Assembly: GCA_963721445.1 (NCBI GenBank)
Contig: CAVRIZ010000008.1
Coordinates: 620,001 to 684,000 of the forward strand
DNA from: DAIOEK01 sp963721445
Lineage (GTDB): Bacteria; Chloroflexota; Anaerolineae; Anaerolineales; Anaerolineaceae
Direction of reading: 5' to 3'
DNA length: 64,000 nt
Shown here: positions 51,454 to 58,176 of the stretch, piece after piece
How the letters are laid out: each line of letters starts with the position of its first letter
Position numbering within the stretch: position 1 is the stretch's first letter
Notes under the pieces: model-generated
What the model was told of the DNA's origin: nothing
The model's input: the letters and a program-made list of their open reading frames with translations, nothing else
Database searches by the model: none
Made by a program: the position numbers and the translations under genes

Positions 51454-52154
51454 TCAACCTTTACGCTGTTTGAATTCGTCCAAAATCGCCGCAGTGACCA
51501 GTAGCACCAGAACGGGTCACTCCTGCGTCGATCATATCCAATAAGGCATCTAGGGTTCTTACTCCACCGGCGCACTTTACCTGCACCCGATCAGAAACTG
51601 ACGCACACATCAAGCGGACGTCTTCGAGTGTGGCACCTGATGGTGCGAATCCGGTTGATGTCTTCACAAAATCAACTCCAGCCTCTTCACTCAGGTGACA
51701 GGCTGTCACTTTTTCCGCATCGGTCAGATAAGCATTTTCGAGAATCACTTTCACGAGGGCTTTTCCTTTGGCCGCTTTACAAACAGCTTTGATTTCTTCT
51801 CGAACGTAATCCAACTTACTTGATCGAAGGGCACCGATGTTGATGACCATATCCAACTCAACTGCGCCATCTTTTAATGCTTGTTCGGCTTCTGCAACCT
51901 TAACGGCTGGTAACCGAATTCCCATGAGGAAAACTAATCACAGTACCAACCGCTACGTCGGTTCCGTTGAGAATGGATACAGCCAGTTGTACATCCGCTG
52001 GTTTAACGCAAACAGATGCCACATTATATTTCTTTGCCAACTCGCAACCGTCAACGACCTCTTGTTCGGTCAACTCAGGCCGCAATAAGGAGTGGTCAAT
52101 CACTTTTGCCAATTCTTCGCGGGTGATGGTTTTACTGTTGAATGATTTTCTCAC
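51454..52154 (-). CDS. deoC: Deoxyribose-phosphate aldolase, two frameshifts
   Basis: Cleaves 2-deoxyribose-5-phosphate to glyceraldehyde-3-phosphate and acetaldehyde. The start is best at GTG 52154; REELAKVIDHSLLRPELTEQ and VGTVISFPHG are typical. The frame breaks at about 51908: one base removed gives SVTAVKVAEAEQALKDGAVELDMVINIGAL. The Schiff-base lysine is in FVKTSTGF. A second break at about 51500-51505 (ACTGGTCAC for ACTGTCAC) restores TAAILDEFKQRKG and a stop at 51454-51456. The restored length, about 232 residues, is normal. First gene of the minus-strand catabolic run. Confidence 0.9.
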
Positions 52155-52187
52155 GTGAACCACCAGAGATAATAAGGGGATACCTGA

Positions 52188-52193
52188 ATTATA
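52188..52193 (-). promoter_or_regulatory. -10 element of deoC
   Basis: TATAAT on the minus strand, 34 bases before the GTG start at 52154. Confidence 0.55.
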
Positions 52194-52270
52194 CGCCACT
52201 CACCGGGACTTTTAAGGATGTCTCATTGCTTCAACCTTAAAGAAAGGATTGAGCAGAATTCCTGATTGCG

Positions 52271-52299
52271 TTGACGCTGGAAAAAGGTGGTGGTAAAAT
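52271..52299 (+). promoter_or_regulatory. Promoter of tRNA-Lys
   Basis: TTGACG at 52271-52276, 17-bp spacer, TAAAAT at 52294-52299, 11 bp before the tRNA. Confidence 0.8.
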
Positions 52300-52310
52300 G
52301 ACATCCGCTT

Positions 52311-52382
52311 GGGTGCGTAGCTCAATGGTAGAGCAGTGGCCTTTTAAGCCATTGGTTAAGGGTTCGAGCCCCTTCGCACTCA
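52311..52382 (+). tRNA. tRNA-Lys (TTT anticodon)
   Basis: A 72-base cloverleaf: acceptor GGGTGCG/CGCACTC with one G-T pair, discriminator A, D-arm with AATGGTA, loop CTTTTAA giving anticodon TTT, and T-arm with TTCGAGC. CCA is not encoded. It is followed at once by four 105-bp repeat units. Confidence 0.96.
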
Positions 52383-52785
52383 CTAACTCTCTTACACATC
52401 CTTATGGGTGTGTTTGTTTATTCAGCAGACCATACCGAATGACCTATGTTCGAGCCCTCTCGCTGTGCGTCCAATGGATCGCACTCACCAACTCTCTAAC
52501 ACATCCTTATGGGTGTGTTTGTTTATTCAGCAGACCATACCGAATGACCTATGTTCGAGCCCTCTCGCTGTGCGTCCAATGGATCGCACTCACCAACTCT
52601 CTAACACATCCTTATGGGTGTGTTTGTTTATTCAGCAGACCATACCGAATGACCTATGTTCGAGCCCTCTCGCTGTGCGTCCAATGGATCGCACTCACAA
52701 ACTCCAAGACACATCCATTATGGGTGTGGTTGTTTGTTCAGACAGACCAACCGGAATGACCTATATTCGAGCCCTCTCTCCTTCC
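52375..52785 (+). repeat. Four tandem 105-bp units downstream of tRNA-Lys
   Basis: Units begin at CGCACTCAC at 52375, 52480, 52585 and 52690, spacing exactly 105 bp. Units 2 and 3 are nearly identical over their length, the first differs at its tRNA border and the fourth is degenerate. Each has a hairpin ACACATCC-TTAT-GGGTGTGT plus TTTGTTT, and GTTCGAGCCCTCTCGCTGTG, which resembles the tRNA T-arm, before the next acceptor-like CGCACTCA. Because 105 is a multiple of three, long open frames run across the array; they are not credible genes. Confidence 0.95.
52392..52420 (+). terminator. First of the repeated tRNA terminators
   Basis: ACACATCC/GGGTGTGT hairpin plus T-rich tail, ten bases after the tRNA. 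Equivalent hairpins recur in the next three units, giving four in series. Confidence 0.85.
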
Positions 52786-52807
52786 ACATAAAATCGCATT
52801 AAAACAA

Positions 52808-52832
52808 AACGCACCTGATTTACATCAGGCAC
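52808..52832 (-). terminator. Terminator of the LiaF-like gene
   Basis: CCTGAT/ATCAGG stem (52814-52819, 52824-52829), extended by pairing on both sides, with a TGCGTTTTGTTTT tail on the minus strand. Confidence 0.75.
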
Positions 52833-52852
52833 GTTATTCATCGTTGATAAGA

Positions 52853-53362
52853 TCAGCTGACTTGTTTTTTTCTACGGAAAGCACCGAACAGGATGAAAAG
52901 ACCCAATAGTATGAGCGCGGCCGGCCAAATCTTTTCGACATTCACGATATTGCCAAAGGCAGCGCCGAAAATACTGAACATGATCAAACTGATGACGATA
53001 TTCCACAACCCACCGATGATCGCTCCGCCCTTTCGACCGAGCACTCCAAATAAGATCAAGCCGATACCCACAAATCCGGGTATGAGCGCCCAGGCATAAG
53101 ACCAGCTGCCCCAGTCACCGGTAAGATTCTGATAATAAAGGAGTCCGCCAATGCCAGTGATGATCGTGCCGGGAATAAATAAACCAGGAACCCAACCAAG
53201 GATGGCAGCCACATAGAACAGCAATCCAAATGCGATGATCTGAATCGGCCAGGTGATATCACTATAGGCAAATTCCTTCACGGCAGGCGATAAGGCAACC
53301 GCCAGATACCACAGTCCGACACCAATAAAAATAATTGCAGTAGAGATTCTTCCTTTGTTCAT
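52853..53362 (-). CDS. LiaF/LiaI-like membrane protein
   Basis: A 169-residue protein with five membrane helices. The start KGRISTAIIFIGVGLWYL, a central IWPIQ-like WPIQIIAFGLLF, and the C-terminal KIWPAALILLGLFILFGAFRRKK match the LiaI/LiaF-like transmembrane region (DUF5668). LiaF-type proteins keep envelope-stress systems off, but no LiaRS pair is near, so the function is unknown. Single gene. Confidence 0.82.
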   Translation of the reverse strand: MNKGRISTAIIFIGVGLWYLAVALSPAVKEFAYSDITWPIQIIAFGLLFYVAAILGWVPGLFIPGTIITGIGGLLYYQNLTGDWGSWSYAWALIPGFVGIGLILFGVLGRKGGAIIGGLWNIVISLIMFSIFGAAFGNIVNVEKIWPAALILLGLFILFGAFRRKKQVS

Positions 53363-53550
53363 CGTTCGCCATCCTCTTCAGATTCTAATTGTTGTTTCCA
53401 TTGATATACGTACAACACTAACTATAGTCGCAAGGTTACATTTGGCAAGTAGATTTCAGATCTATTCCGAGTAATTTCAGCCTAATCACAGCATGGAGGA
53501 TGCTTACTCTCAACAAAGTCAATTCGTACCATCCATTATTTCTGTTGATT

Positions 53551-53559
53551 TGATATAAT
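53551..53559 (+). promoter_or_regulatory. Extended -10 promoter TGATATAAT
   Basis: TG-A-TATAAT, hexamer at 53554-53559, 30 bases before the azlC start. Confidence 0.65.
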
Positions 53560-53588
53560 CGCTCCATCCAATCCTCCACGGGGGAAAT

Positions 53589-54299
53589 ATGACAGCAGTG
53601 CAGTCCAGTGTTCACCCTCATACTCCAGCGAAAAGGCTCTTCAACGGGCTGAAGGATGTCTTCCCACTGATAATAGGGGCTTTTCCGCTGGGGGTGATCT
53701 ATGGCGCGCTGGCGATGAAAGCCGGGTTATCTGCCCCTGCAGCGCAATCGATGTCTGCATTTGTATTCGCCGGATCGGCTCAGTTCTTGATCGCTCAAAT
53801 GGCAGCAGCATCGGTTCCTGCAATTGTGATGATCCTGGCTGTCGCGGTCATAAATCTGCGTCACGCATTGTACGGTGCGTCTGTTGCTAGATACATCCAA
53901 AACCTTTCACCGTTTTGGAAGAGTGTGCTAGCTTTTCTCCTAACAGATGAAGCCTTTGTGGTGGTTATCACCAACTTCGAGAAAGAAGAAAATACTCCAA
54001 ATAAGCGTTGGTATTTCCTGGGTGCCGGTTTGAGTATGTGGGTATTTTGGCAAATAGCGACGGCAGTCGGTATTTTTCTGGGAGAGATCATACCTGCATC
54101 CTGGCCATTGGATTTCGCCCTGCCGCTCTCTTTTATCGCCATGGTCGTTCCAGCATTACGAGATCGGGCATCCACCGGTGCTGCGCTCGCTGCCGGCATC
54201 ATCGCCGTTCTGGCATTCAGCCTACCGTATAAACTCAGCATCATCCTGGCAGCGTCGGTGGGCATCCTGGTTGGCGTCCTTTTGGAGAAAAAACCATGA
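53589..54299 (+). CDS. azlC: AzlC family branched-chain amino acid exporter subunit
   Basis: A 236-residue membrane protein. Family blocks: GLKDVFPLIIGAFPLGVIYGALA, then QSMSAFVFAGSAQFLIAQM and NLRHALYGASVARYI. AzlC pairs with AzlD to export branched-chain amino acids. It overlaps azlD by ATGA. Preceded by GGGGGAAAT as ribosome site. Confidence 0.95.
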   Translation: MTAVQSSVHPHTPAKRLFNGLKDVFPLIIGAFPLGVIYGALAMKAGLSAPAAQSMSAFVFAGSAQFLIAQMAAASVPAIVMILAVAVINLRHALYGASVARYIQNLSPFWKSVLAFLLTDEAFVVVITNFEKEENTPNKRWYFLGAGLSMWVFWQIATAVGIFLGEIIPASWPLDFALPLSFIAMVVPALRDRASTGAALAAGIIAVLAFSLPYKLSIILAASVGILVGVLLEKKP

Positions 54300-54610
54300 C
54301 GATCTGGGTTGTCATTGTAGCCTGTGCCATTATCACTTTTTTGATCCGGGTGTCTTTCATCGCGGCTTTTGGGAAAAAGGAAATTCCCATCTGGCTCCAG
54401 AGAGCATTAAAGTTTGTTCCCCCGTCTGTTTTATCGGTAATAGCCTGCCAGAGCGTTCTCTTCCAGGGTAGCCACTTGGATATAAGCTTGAACAATACAA
54501 GATTGATTGCCGGTATTATTGCTGCCCTTGTCGCCTGGTGGACAAAGAATATTCTGGTCACCATTATCGCAGGAATGGCTGCCCTGATTTTGATCCAAAT
54601 AGTACTTTGA
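54296..54610 (+). CDS. azlD: AzlD family protein
   Basis: A 104-residue four-helix membrane protein, the small partner of AzlC. VIVACAIITFLIRVSF at the start and LKFVPPSVLSVIACQSVLF are typical. ATGA overlap with azlC couples their translation. Last gene of the unit. Confidence 0.94.
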   Translation: MTIWVVIVACAIITFLIRVSFIAAFGKKEIPIWLQRALKFVPPSVLSVIACQSVLFQGSHLDISLNNTRLIAGIIAALVAWWTKNILVTIIAGMAALILIQIVL

Positions 54611-54687
54611 TTGGTTTTTCCCTCTCCCATTTTTTCCAACTAGAAGTATATGCAATTAGCTATACCCCTTGAATCATTGTTTCAATT

Positions 54688-54696
54688 TGCTACAAT
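54688..54696 (+). promoter_or_regulatory. Extended -10 promoter TGCTACAAT
   Basis: TG-C-TACAAT with the hexamer at 54691-54696. It leaves a leader of about 90 bases before the LysM protein gene. Confidence 0.65.
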
Positions 54697-54793
54697 AAGG
54701 AGTACGCGGCTGGATTCGTAACGCGCATAACCTGTATTCAAACAAGAGGCAACCAGGCCGAGAATCAATCCAGACGGGGATACGGAGGTTCAG

Positions 54794-55666
54794 ATGGACA
54801 AGAGGAGATGGATTTCGGTTGTAGGAAGAGGGATGATCTTATTCATCCTATTGGTAAATGTACTCTTTACGAGTGCATTCGAAGGCCAGGCATCTGGTTC
54901 AAATTGTACTGACACCCACTATATTAGCTATGGCGACACACTATATAAGATCGGTCTGTGGTATGGGGTCCCGTGGCCGGATATTGCCGCCGCGAATGGG
55001 ATATCTTATCCATATACCATCTATTATGGTAAAACACTCTGTATCCCAGATGCCACATCCAGTGGATCTTCCGGTGGTATAGCCGTCTTAGTAACTTCGG
55101 TAAAAACGAATGACTATGTCAATATCAAAGCAACCAATTTACCCAAGAAAGAAAATTTCGATGTGTCGATCGGAAAATGCTATAGTTCATCCAAGACACT
55201 GGTTGGCAGTTTACGAACTGATGGGGACTCTGGGACTTTCTATGAAAAATACGATATCCCGGGAAAATATGAGGGTGTATCCTGTCTGACATTGTATCTG
55301 GAAAGTATAAAATCATCCAGGGAAGCGTTCACCTCGTTCACAAACACGACCAGTACCACGCCAAGTGTCAGCTCTTCATCGGACATGTATTTCAAGATCG
55401 TCGATGTGGAGAAGAATAAATCCATCACCATTAAGATGTATAACCTGGTTAAAAATAAACGCTACAAAGTCTTTATAGGACCTGCTGGAAGTGGTGCTCC
55501 ATCCGGCTATCTCCGAGATGCTTTTACCGCGAGTTCTTCCGGGACACTAACCGCAACATATACCATTCAGTCTGCGTTCAAGAATCGCACGAAATTGGAT
55601 ATACGGGTTGAAGGGATGACGATAACCGCATCCATGGTCCAAACGTTTAATAACACAACCTATTGA
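54794..55666 (+). CDS. Secreted LysM protein with two copies of the repeat domain
   Basis: A 290-residue secreted protein: signal peptide (about 1-33), LysM domain (38-82; HYISYGDTLYKIGLWYG...KTLCIP) for binding peptidoglycan or chitin-like glycans, then two copies of the beta domain also present three times in the protein at 41595 (FDVSIG, YDIPGKYEG; YKVFIG, ATYTIQSAF). Here the terminal YNFF motif is weaker. It likely sits in the cell wall and displays the domains. RBS ACGGAGG. Followed by a strong terminator. Confidence 0.9.
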   Translation: MDKRRWISVVGRGMILFILLVNVLFTSAFEGQASGSNCTDTHYISYGDTLYKIGLWYGVPWPDIAAANGISYPYTIYYGKTLCIPDATSSGSSGGIAVLVTSVKTNDYVNIKATNLPKKENFDVSIGKCYSSSKTLVGSLRTDGDSGTFYEKYDIPGKYEGVSCLTLYLESIKSSREAFTSFTNTTSTTPSVSSSSDMYFKIVDVEKNKSITIKMYNLVKNKRYKVFIGPAGSGAPSGYLRDAFTASSSGTLTATYTIQSAFKNRTKLDIRVEGMTITASMVQTFNNTTY

Positions 55667-55684
55667 TGATGTTTTGGATTTGCT

Positions 55685-55719
55685 AAAAGAGGTCACTTGT
55701 TAGTGACCTCTTTTTATTT
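55685..55719. terminator. Bidirectional terminator
   Basis: A 13-bp perfect stem (55685-55697 with 55702-55714) with TGTT loop and T-runs; its right arm overlaps the stop codon of the convergent membrane-protein gene by one base. Confidence 0.9.
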
Positions 55720-56538
55720 GCAGTTGATCACCTGACTATACGCCACATTACAGGTGTACCAAAAACCGTCGAAATCAACCAGGACCTCCATGGATTCATT
55801 CAGGTCATCATAGGTTTTCAACGCGATATGGTACGGCCTATCGATCACTTCCACCAAAGGCTTCATCGACAGAATTTGCAATTTACTGGCTTCTTTCCCA
55901 TGGTCAAACAGTGCTTTGTTCGCTCTGGCCACATCTATGGTATTGGATGTCAGATTCAATGGACGCCGCAAGGGTTTATTGTAGACCTCATCCATCATAA
56001 AACCCATCCCGACGAAAAAAACCAACCACAACATTACGTTTAAAATCGTCGGACCAATATACATACCCATGTGAATTTGATCCACAATGGTAGGAAAAAG
56101 CAGGCTTATAACGATGCCCAGCACGATAACCACACATATGCTAAAAATAACTCTGGTGTCTTGAAGCGGAGGGATAGAGTAGTTTATTTCCGCACCAAGT
56201 AGAGGATTTAGTTGACGAATAAGCCATTCCATCCACCGAAATGGAATAGCTGAAGCTACCAGAGAACTGGCAATTGCCCAGCCAACCCACAGGATAAACG
56301 AGATGATTCCTCTCCCGGATTTAGCAGAAATATAACCGCATAGTCCTGCCACTCCGGTGATAGCAATCGTCGCGGGAAGAACTTTGCCCCAGGGAAGAAT
56401 GACGTGCGATCCCGCAAGAGAGATCGCATCCACGCCCCATGCCATACACGAAAAGACGAAACCGCCCAGTAATCCGGCAGTAAATCCTACTTTTCCGATA
56501 GCCTGAGATGGATTGTGAATGGTTTGTAGAGGTTCCAT
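55714..56538 (-). CDS. Membrane protein of unknown function
   Basis: A 274-residue protein with six or seven predicted membrane segments in the first 190 residues, then a soluble C-terminal part (about 195-275) rich in short helices and ending DFDGFWYTCNVAYS. I do not recognise the family. TATAAT on the minus strand lies directly before the first ATG (56544), so the second ATG (56538) six bases further is the likely start of a leaderless message. Divergent from the RNase Z gene. Confidence 0.8.
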   Translation of the reverse strand: MEPLQTIHNPSQAIGKVGFTAGLLGGFVFSCMAWGVDAISLAGSHVILPWGKVLPATIAITGVAGLCGYISAKSGRGIISFILWVGWAIASSLVASAIPFRWMEWLIRQLNPLLGAEINYSIPPLQDTRVIFSICVVIVLGIVISLLFPTIVDQIHMGMYIGPTILNVMLWLVFFVGMGFMMDEVYNKPLRRPLNLTSNTIDVARANKALFDHGKEASKLQILSMKPLVEVIDRPYHIALKTYDDLNESMEVLVDFDGFWYTCNVAYSQVINCK

Positions 56539-56544
56539 TGGCAT

Positions 56545-56550
56545 ATTATA
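56545..56550 (-). promoter_or_regulatory. -10 element of a leaderless gene
   Basis: TATAAT on the minus strand, six bases before ATG 56538. Confidence 0.7.
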
Positions 56551-56575
56551 CCAAGATACGATCTACCTTTTAGGG

Positions 56576-56581
56576 TACAAT
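56576..56581 (+). promoter_or_regulatory. -10 element of the RNase Z gene
   Basis: TACAAT in GGGTACAAT, 40 bases before the TTG start at 56622. Confidence 0.55.
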
Positions 56582-56621
56582 TGCTACACGATTCTCCACT
56601 AATTACCATAAAAGGTCCAGC

Positions 56622-57560
56622 TTGTTCGAAATAATATTCCTCGGTACTTCCGCTTCAGCACCTTCAATCCACAGGGGACTTTCCGCTCAGATTGTTACCC
56701 ACAATGAACATCGATTCTTAATTGATTGCGGTGAAGGCACTCAGAGGCAAATCTTACAATCCGGTTTGGGTTTCAAACACCTGAATCGGATATTGATCAC
56801 ACACAGTCATCTCGACCATATCCTTGGGTTAGCCGGTTTGATTTCAACCTATATGCGCTGGGAGGCGATCGACCAGCTTGATATCTATGGTGGAAAAGCC
56901 TCGCTAGAGAGAATTCGGGATCTAATTTACACAGTCGTTCTGAGAAATGCGCCTCCACCCATGGATATCCAACTTCATGAAGTAAATACCGGTGTCATCA
57001 TCGAGGAAGATGACTTTCAGGTTTCTGCGTTCCCGGTTCAGCACCGAGGACCAGATTGTTTTGGATACAAGTTTGTTGAAAATAGCCGACAACCGTTCCT
57101 CGCAGAAAAAGCGGAAGCCCTTGGCATACCCAATGGCCCTATGCGGCGGGATTTGGTGAATGGAAAATCGATTACCTTGTCGGATGGAAAAATAATCACA
57201 CCAGCCGAGGTAATGGGGGAACTCCAACCGGGGGTGAAATTCGTCCACGTGGGTGATGTGGGGTACACCGAAAACCTGGTGGATGAAGTGAGGGATGCCG
57301 ACGCTCTGGTGATCGAAGCGACCTACCTGGAAGAAGAAGCGGCGATGGCAAAACAGTTCGCCCACCTCACCGCTGTCCAAGCCTCACAATTAGCAGTCAA
57401 AGCGGGCGTAAAAAATCTGATATTGACCCATATCTCACGCAGATACCGTGAAAAAGATGTGTTGGCTGAAGCGCAGGAAATATTTCCGAATGTTAAAGTG
57501 GCACGAGATTTTGATCGTTTCTCCATCCTTCGGGATGGCGAAAGAAATCCTAACGAATAA
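56622..57560 (+). CDS. rnz: Ribonuclease Z (tRNA 3' endonuclease)
   Basis: A 312-residue metallo-beta-lactamase that removes the 3' trailer of tRNA precursors; fitting since the window's tRNAs lack an encoded CCA. Motifs: FLGTSASAPS at the start, zinc-binding HSHLDH (61-66, preceded by T60), CGEGTQRQ, HVGDVGYT and the final LTHISRRY. It starts with TTG behind AAAAGG. Overlaps the convergent small membrane gene by 11 bp. Confidence 0.95.
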   Translation: MFEIIFLGTSASAPSIHRGLSAQIVTHNEHRFLIDCGEGTQRQILQSGLGFKHLNRILITHSHLDHILGLAGLISTYMRWEAIDQLDIYGGKASLERIRDLIYTVVLRNAPPPMDIQLHEVNTGVIIEEDDFQVSAFPVQHRGPDCFGYKFVENSRQPFLAEKAEALGIPNGPMRRDLVNGKSITLSDGKIITPAEVMGELQPGVKFVHVGDVGYTENLVDEVRDADALVIEATYLEEEAAMAKQFAHLTAVQASQLAVKAGVKNLILTHISRRYREKDVLAEAQEIFPNVKVARDFDRFSILRDGERNPNE

Positions 57561-57771
57561 TTCTCCGATAGAGAAAAATAATCCCAAGAGTAACAACAAG
57601 AATCACTGCACTTAGACCGATAAAAAATGATCGCACCTGGTCGGTCCAAATCTGATTATTCCAATTAATAATCAGGTAAACAGCAACACCAATGAAGCAA
57701 AGGGTGCTGCTCATTAATGCCATGAGTATGGTTGCGAGGACAGGATTCGCAGGCCGGGGATTGTTTTTCAT
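57550..57771 (-). CDS. Small two-helix membrane protein
   Basis: A 73-residue protein with two membrane helices (about 12-34 and 47-68), a polar loop WNNQIWTDQ, and a basic end YRRIIR. The family is not recognised. Its stop overlaps the rnz 3' end by 11 bp. Plausible as a real gene because of the clear hydrophobic pattern, but not supported by neighbours. Confidence 0.6.
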   Translation of the reverse strand: MKNNPRPANPVLATILMALMSSTLCFIGVAVYLIINWNNQIWTDQVRSFFIGLSAVILVVTLGIIFLYRRIIR

Positions 57772-57872
57772 GCATATATCCAGAAATCAGTGTTTGTGAT
57801 GCTATTGTTTATTATAAATGAACATTGCCTCGATTTTAGTCAGCCATTGTCTTTAATAATGGGACAAGTCTA

Positions 57873-57900
57873 TTGACAGTAAGCTAAAAGATCGTAAAAT
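57873..57900 (+). promoter_or_regulatory. Promoter of a structured leader or small RNA
   Basis: TTGACA at 57873-57878, 16-bp spacer, TAAAAT at 57895-57900; start expected near 57907. Confidence 0.75.
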
Positions 57901-57906
57901 CAACCC

Positions 57907-58006
57907 TAACATGTCACATATCGCTTTTACCCCCCGCAAAGATAAGCAGCCCAAGCGCCATACCCCCAAGGTAAGGTCAGTTTTGCTTATGCGGTAAGCG
58001 ATTTTT
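57907..58006 (+). ncRNA. Predicted structured RNA (unknown class)
   Basis: The 5' strand 57920-57948 contains the complement of the 3' strand 57984-58002 (TGCTTATGCGGTAAGCGAT) interrupted by three insertions: TT (57927-57928), CCCC (57932-57935) and AAGA (57939-57942). This gives a 19-bp helix with three bulges, all on the 5' side, closed by a loop with a TACC/GGTA mini-hairpin (57961-57973) and followed by five T residues. It could be a small RNA with its own terminator, or an aptamer-type leader of the binding-protein gene. A 28-codon open frame (57911-57997) lies inside it and may be coincidental. Confidence 0.6.
57911..57997 (+). CDS. Possible 28-residue basic peptide inside the structured RNA
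   Basis: ATG at 57911 lies about four bases after the predicted transcript start; the product would be MSHIAFTPRKDKQ followed by a Lys/Arg-rich tail and a TAA at 57995-57997. It overlaps the helix completely, so it may be a chance frame. Not a known leader peptide. Confidence 0.3.
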   Translation: MSHIAFTPRKDKQPKRHTPKVRSVLLMR

Positions 58007-58026
58007 CCAGAATCAGAGCAGAGAAG

Positions 58027-58061
58027 GTCTTCCTTGAAAATTGTTGAGGAAGACTTTTTTT
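58027..58061 (+). terminator. Second terminator in the leader of the binding-protein gene
   Basis: GTCTTCCT/AGGAAGAC stem (58027-58034, 58047-58054) with an 11-base-plus loop and seven T residues. Lies between the promoter at 57873 and the binding-protein gene, which has no other visible promoter. Confidence 0.85.
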
Positions 58062-58099
58062 ATTTCTGACATCATTTCGTAATTCACGGAGGAGGCTCA

Positions 58100-58141
58100 A
58101 TGGCATTGGGAAAGATCAAACATTTTCTAACGGATCACTGA
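58100..58141 (+). CDS. Possible 13-residue leader peptide
   Basis: ATG at 58100 follows a very strong ribosome site (GGAGGAGG) and encodes MALGKIKHFLTDH, stopping at 58139-58141, 35 bp before the binding-protein gene. No repeated codon suggests a simple amino-acid attenuator. It may tune translation of the next gene. Confidence 0.4.
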   Translation: MALGKIKHFLTDH

Positions 58142-58176
58142 AAAATCAAACCTAACCCTTTTAAGGAGAGAGAATA

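Noticed and set aside
52271..52759. Long plus-strand open frame across the tRNA-Lys repeats with a 35-residue internal repeat
   Set aside because: It starts within the tRNA promoter and includes the whole tRNA. It stays open only because the repeat unit is a multiple of three; two other frames are also open. No ribosome site.
52375..52790. CRISPR-like array
   Set aside because: Repeat units are contiguous 105-bp copies with no unique spacers and no cas genes nearby.
57907..58006. Known riboswitch classes (c-di-GMP, fluoride, glutamine, manganese)
   Set aside because: None of the conserved cores I know could be matched; left as an unknown structured RNA.
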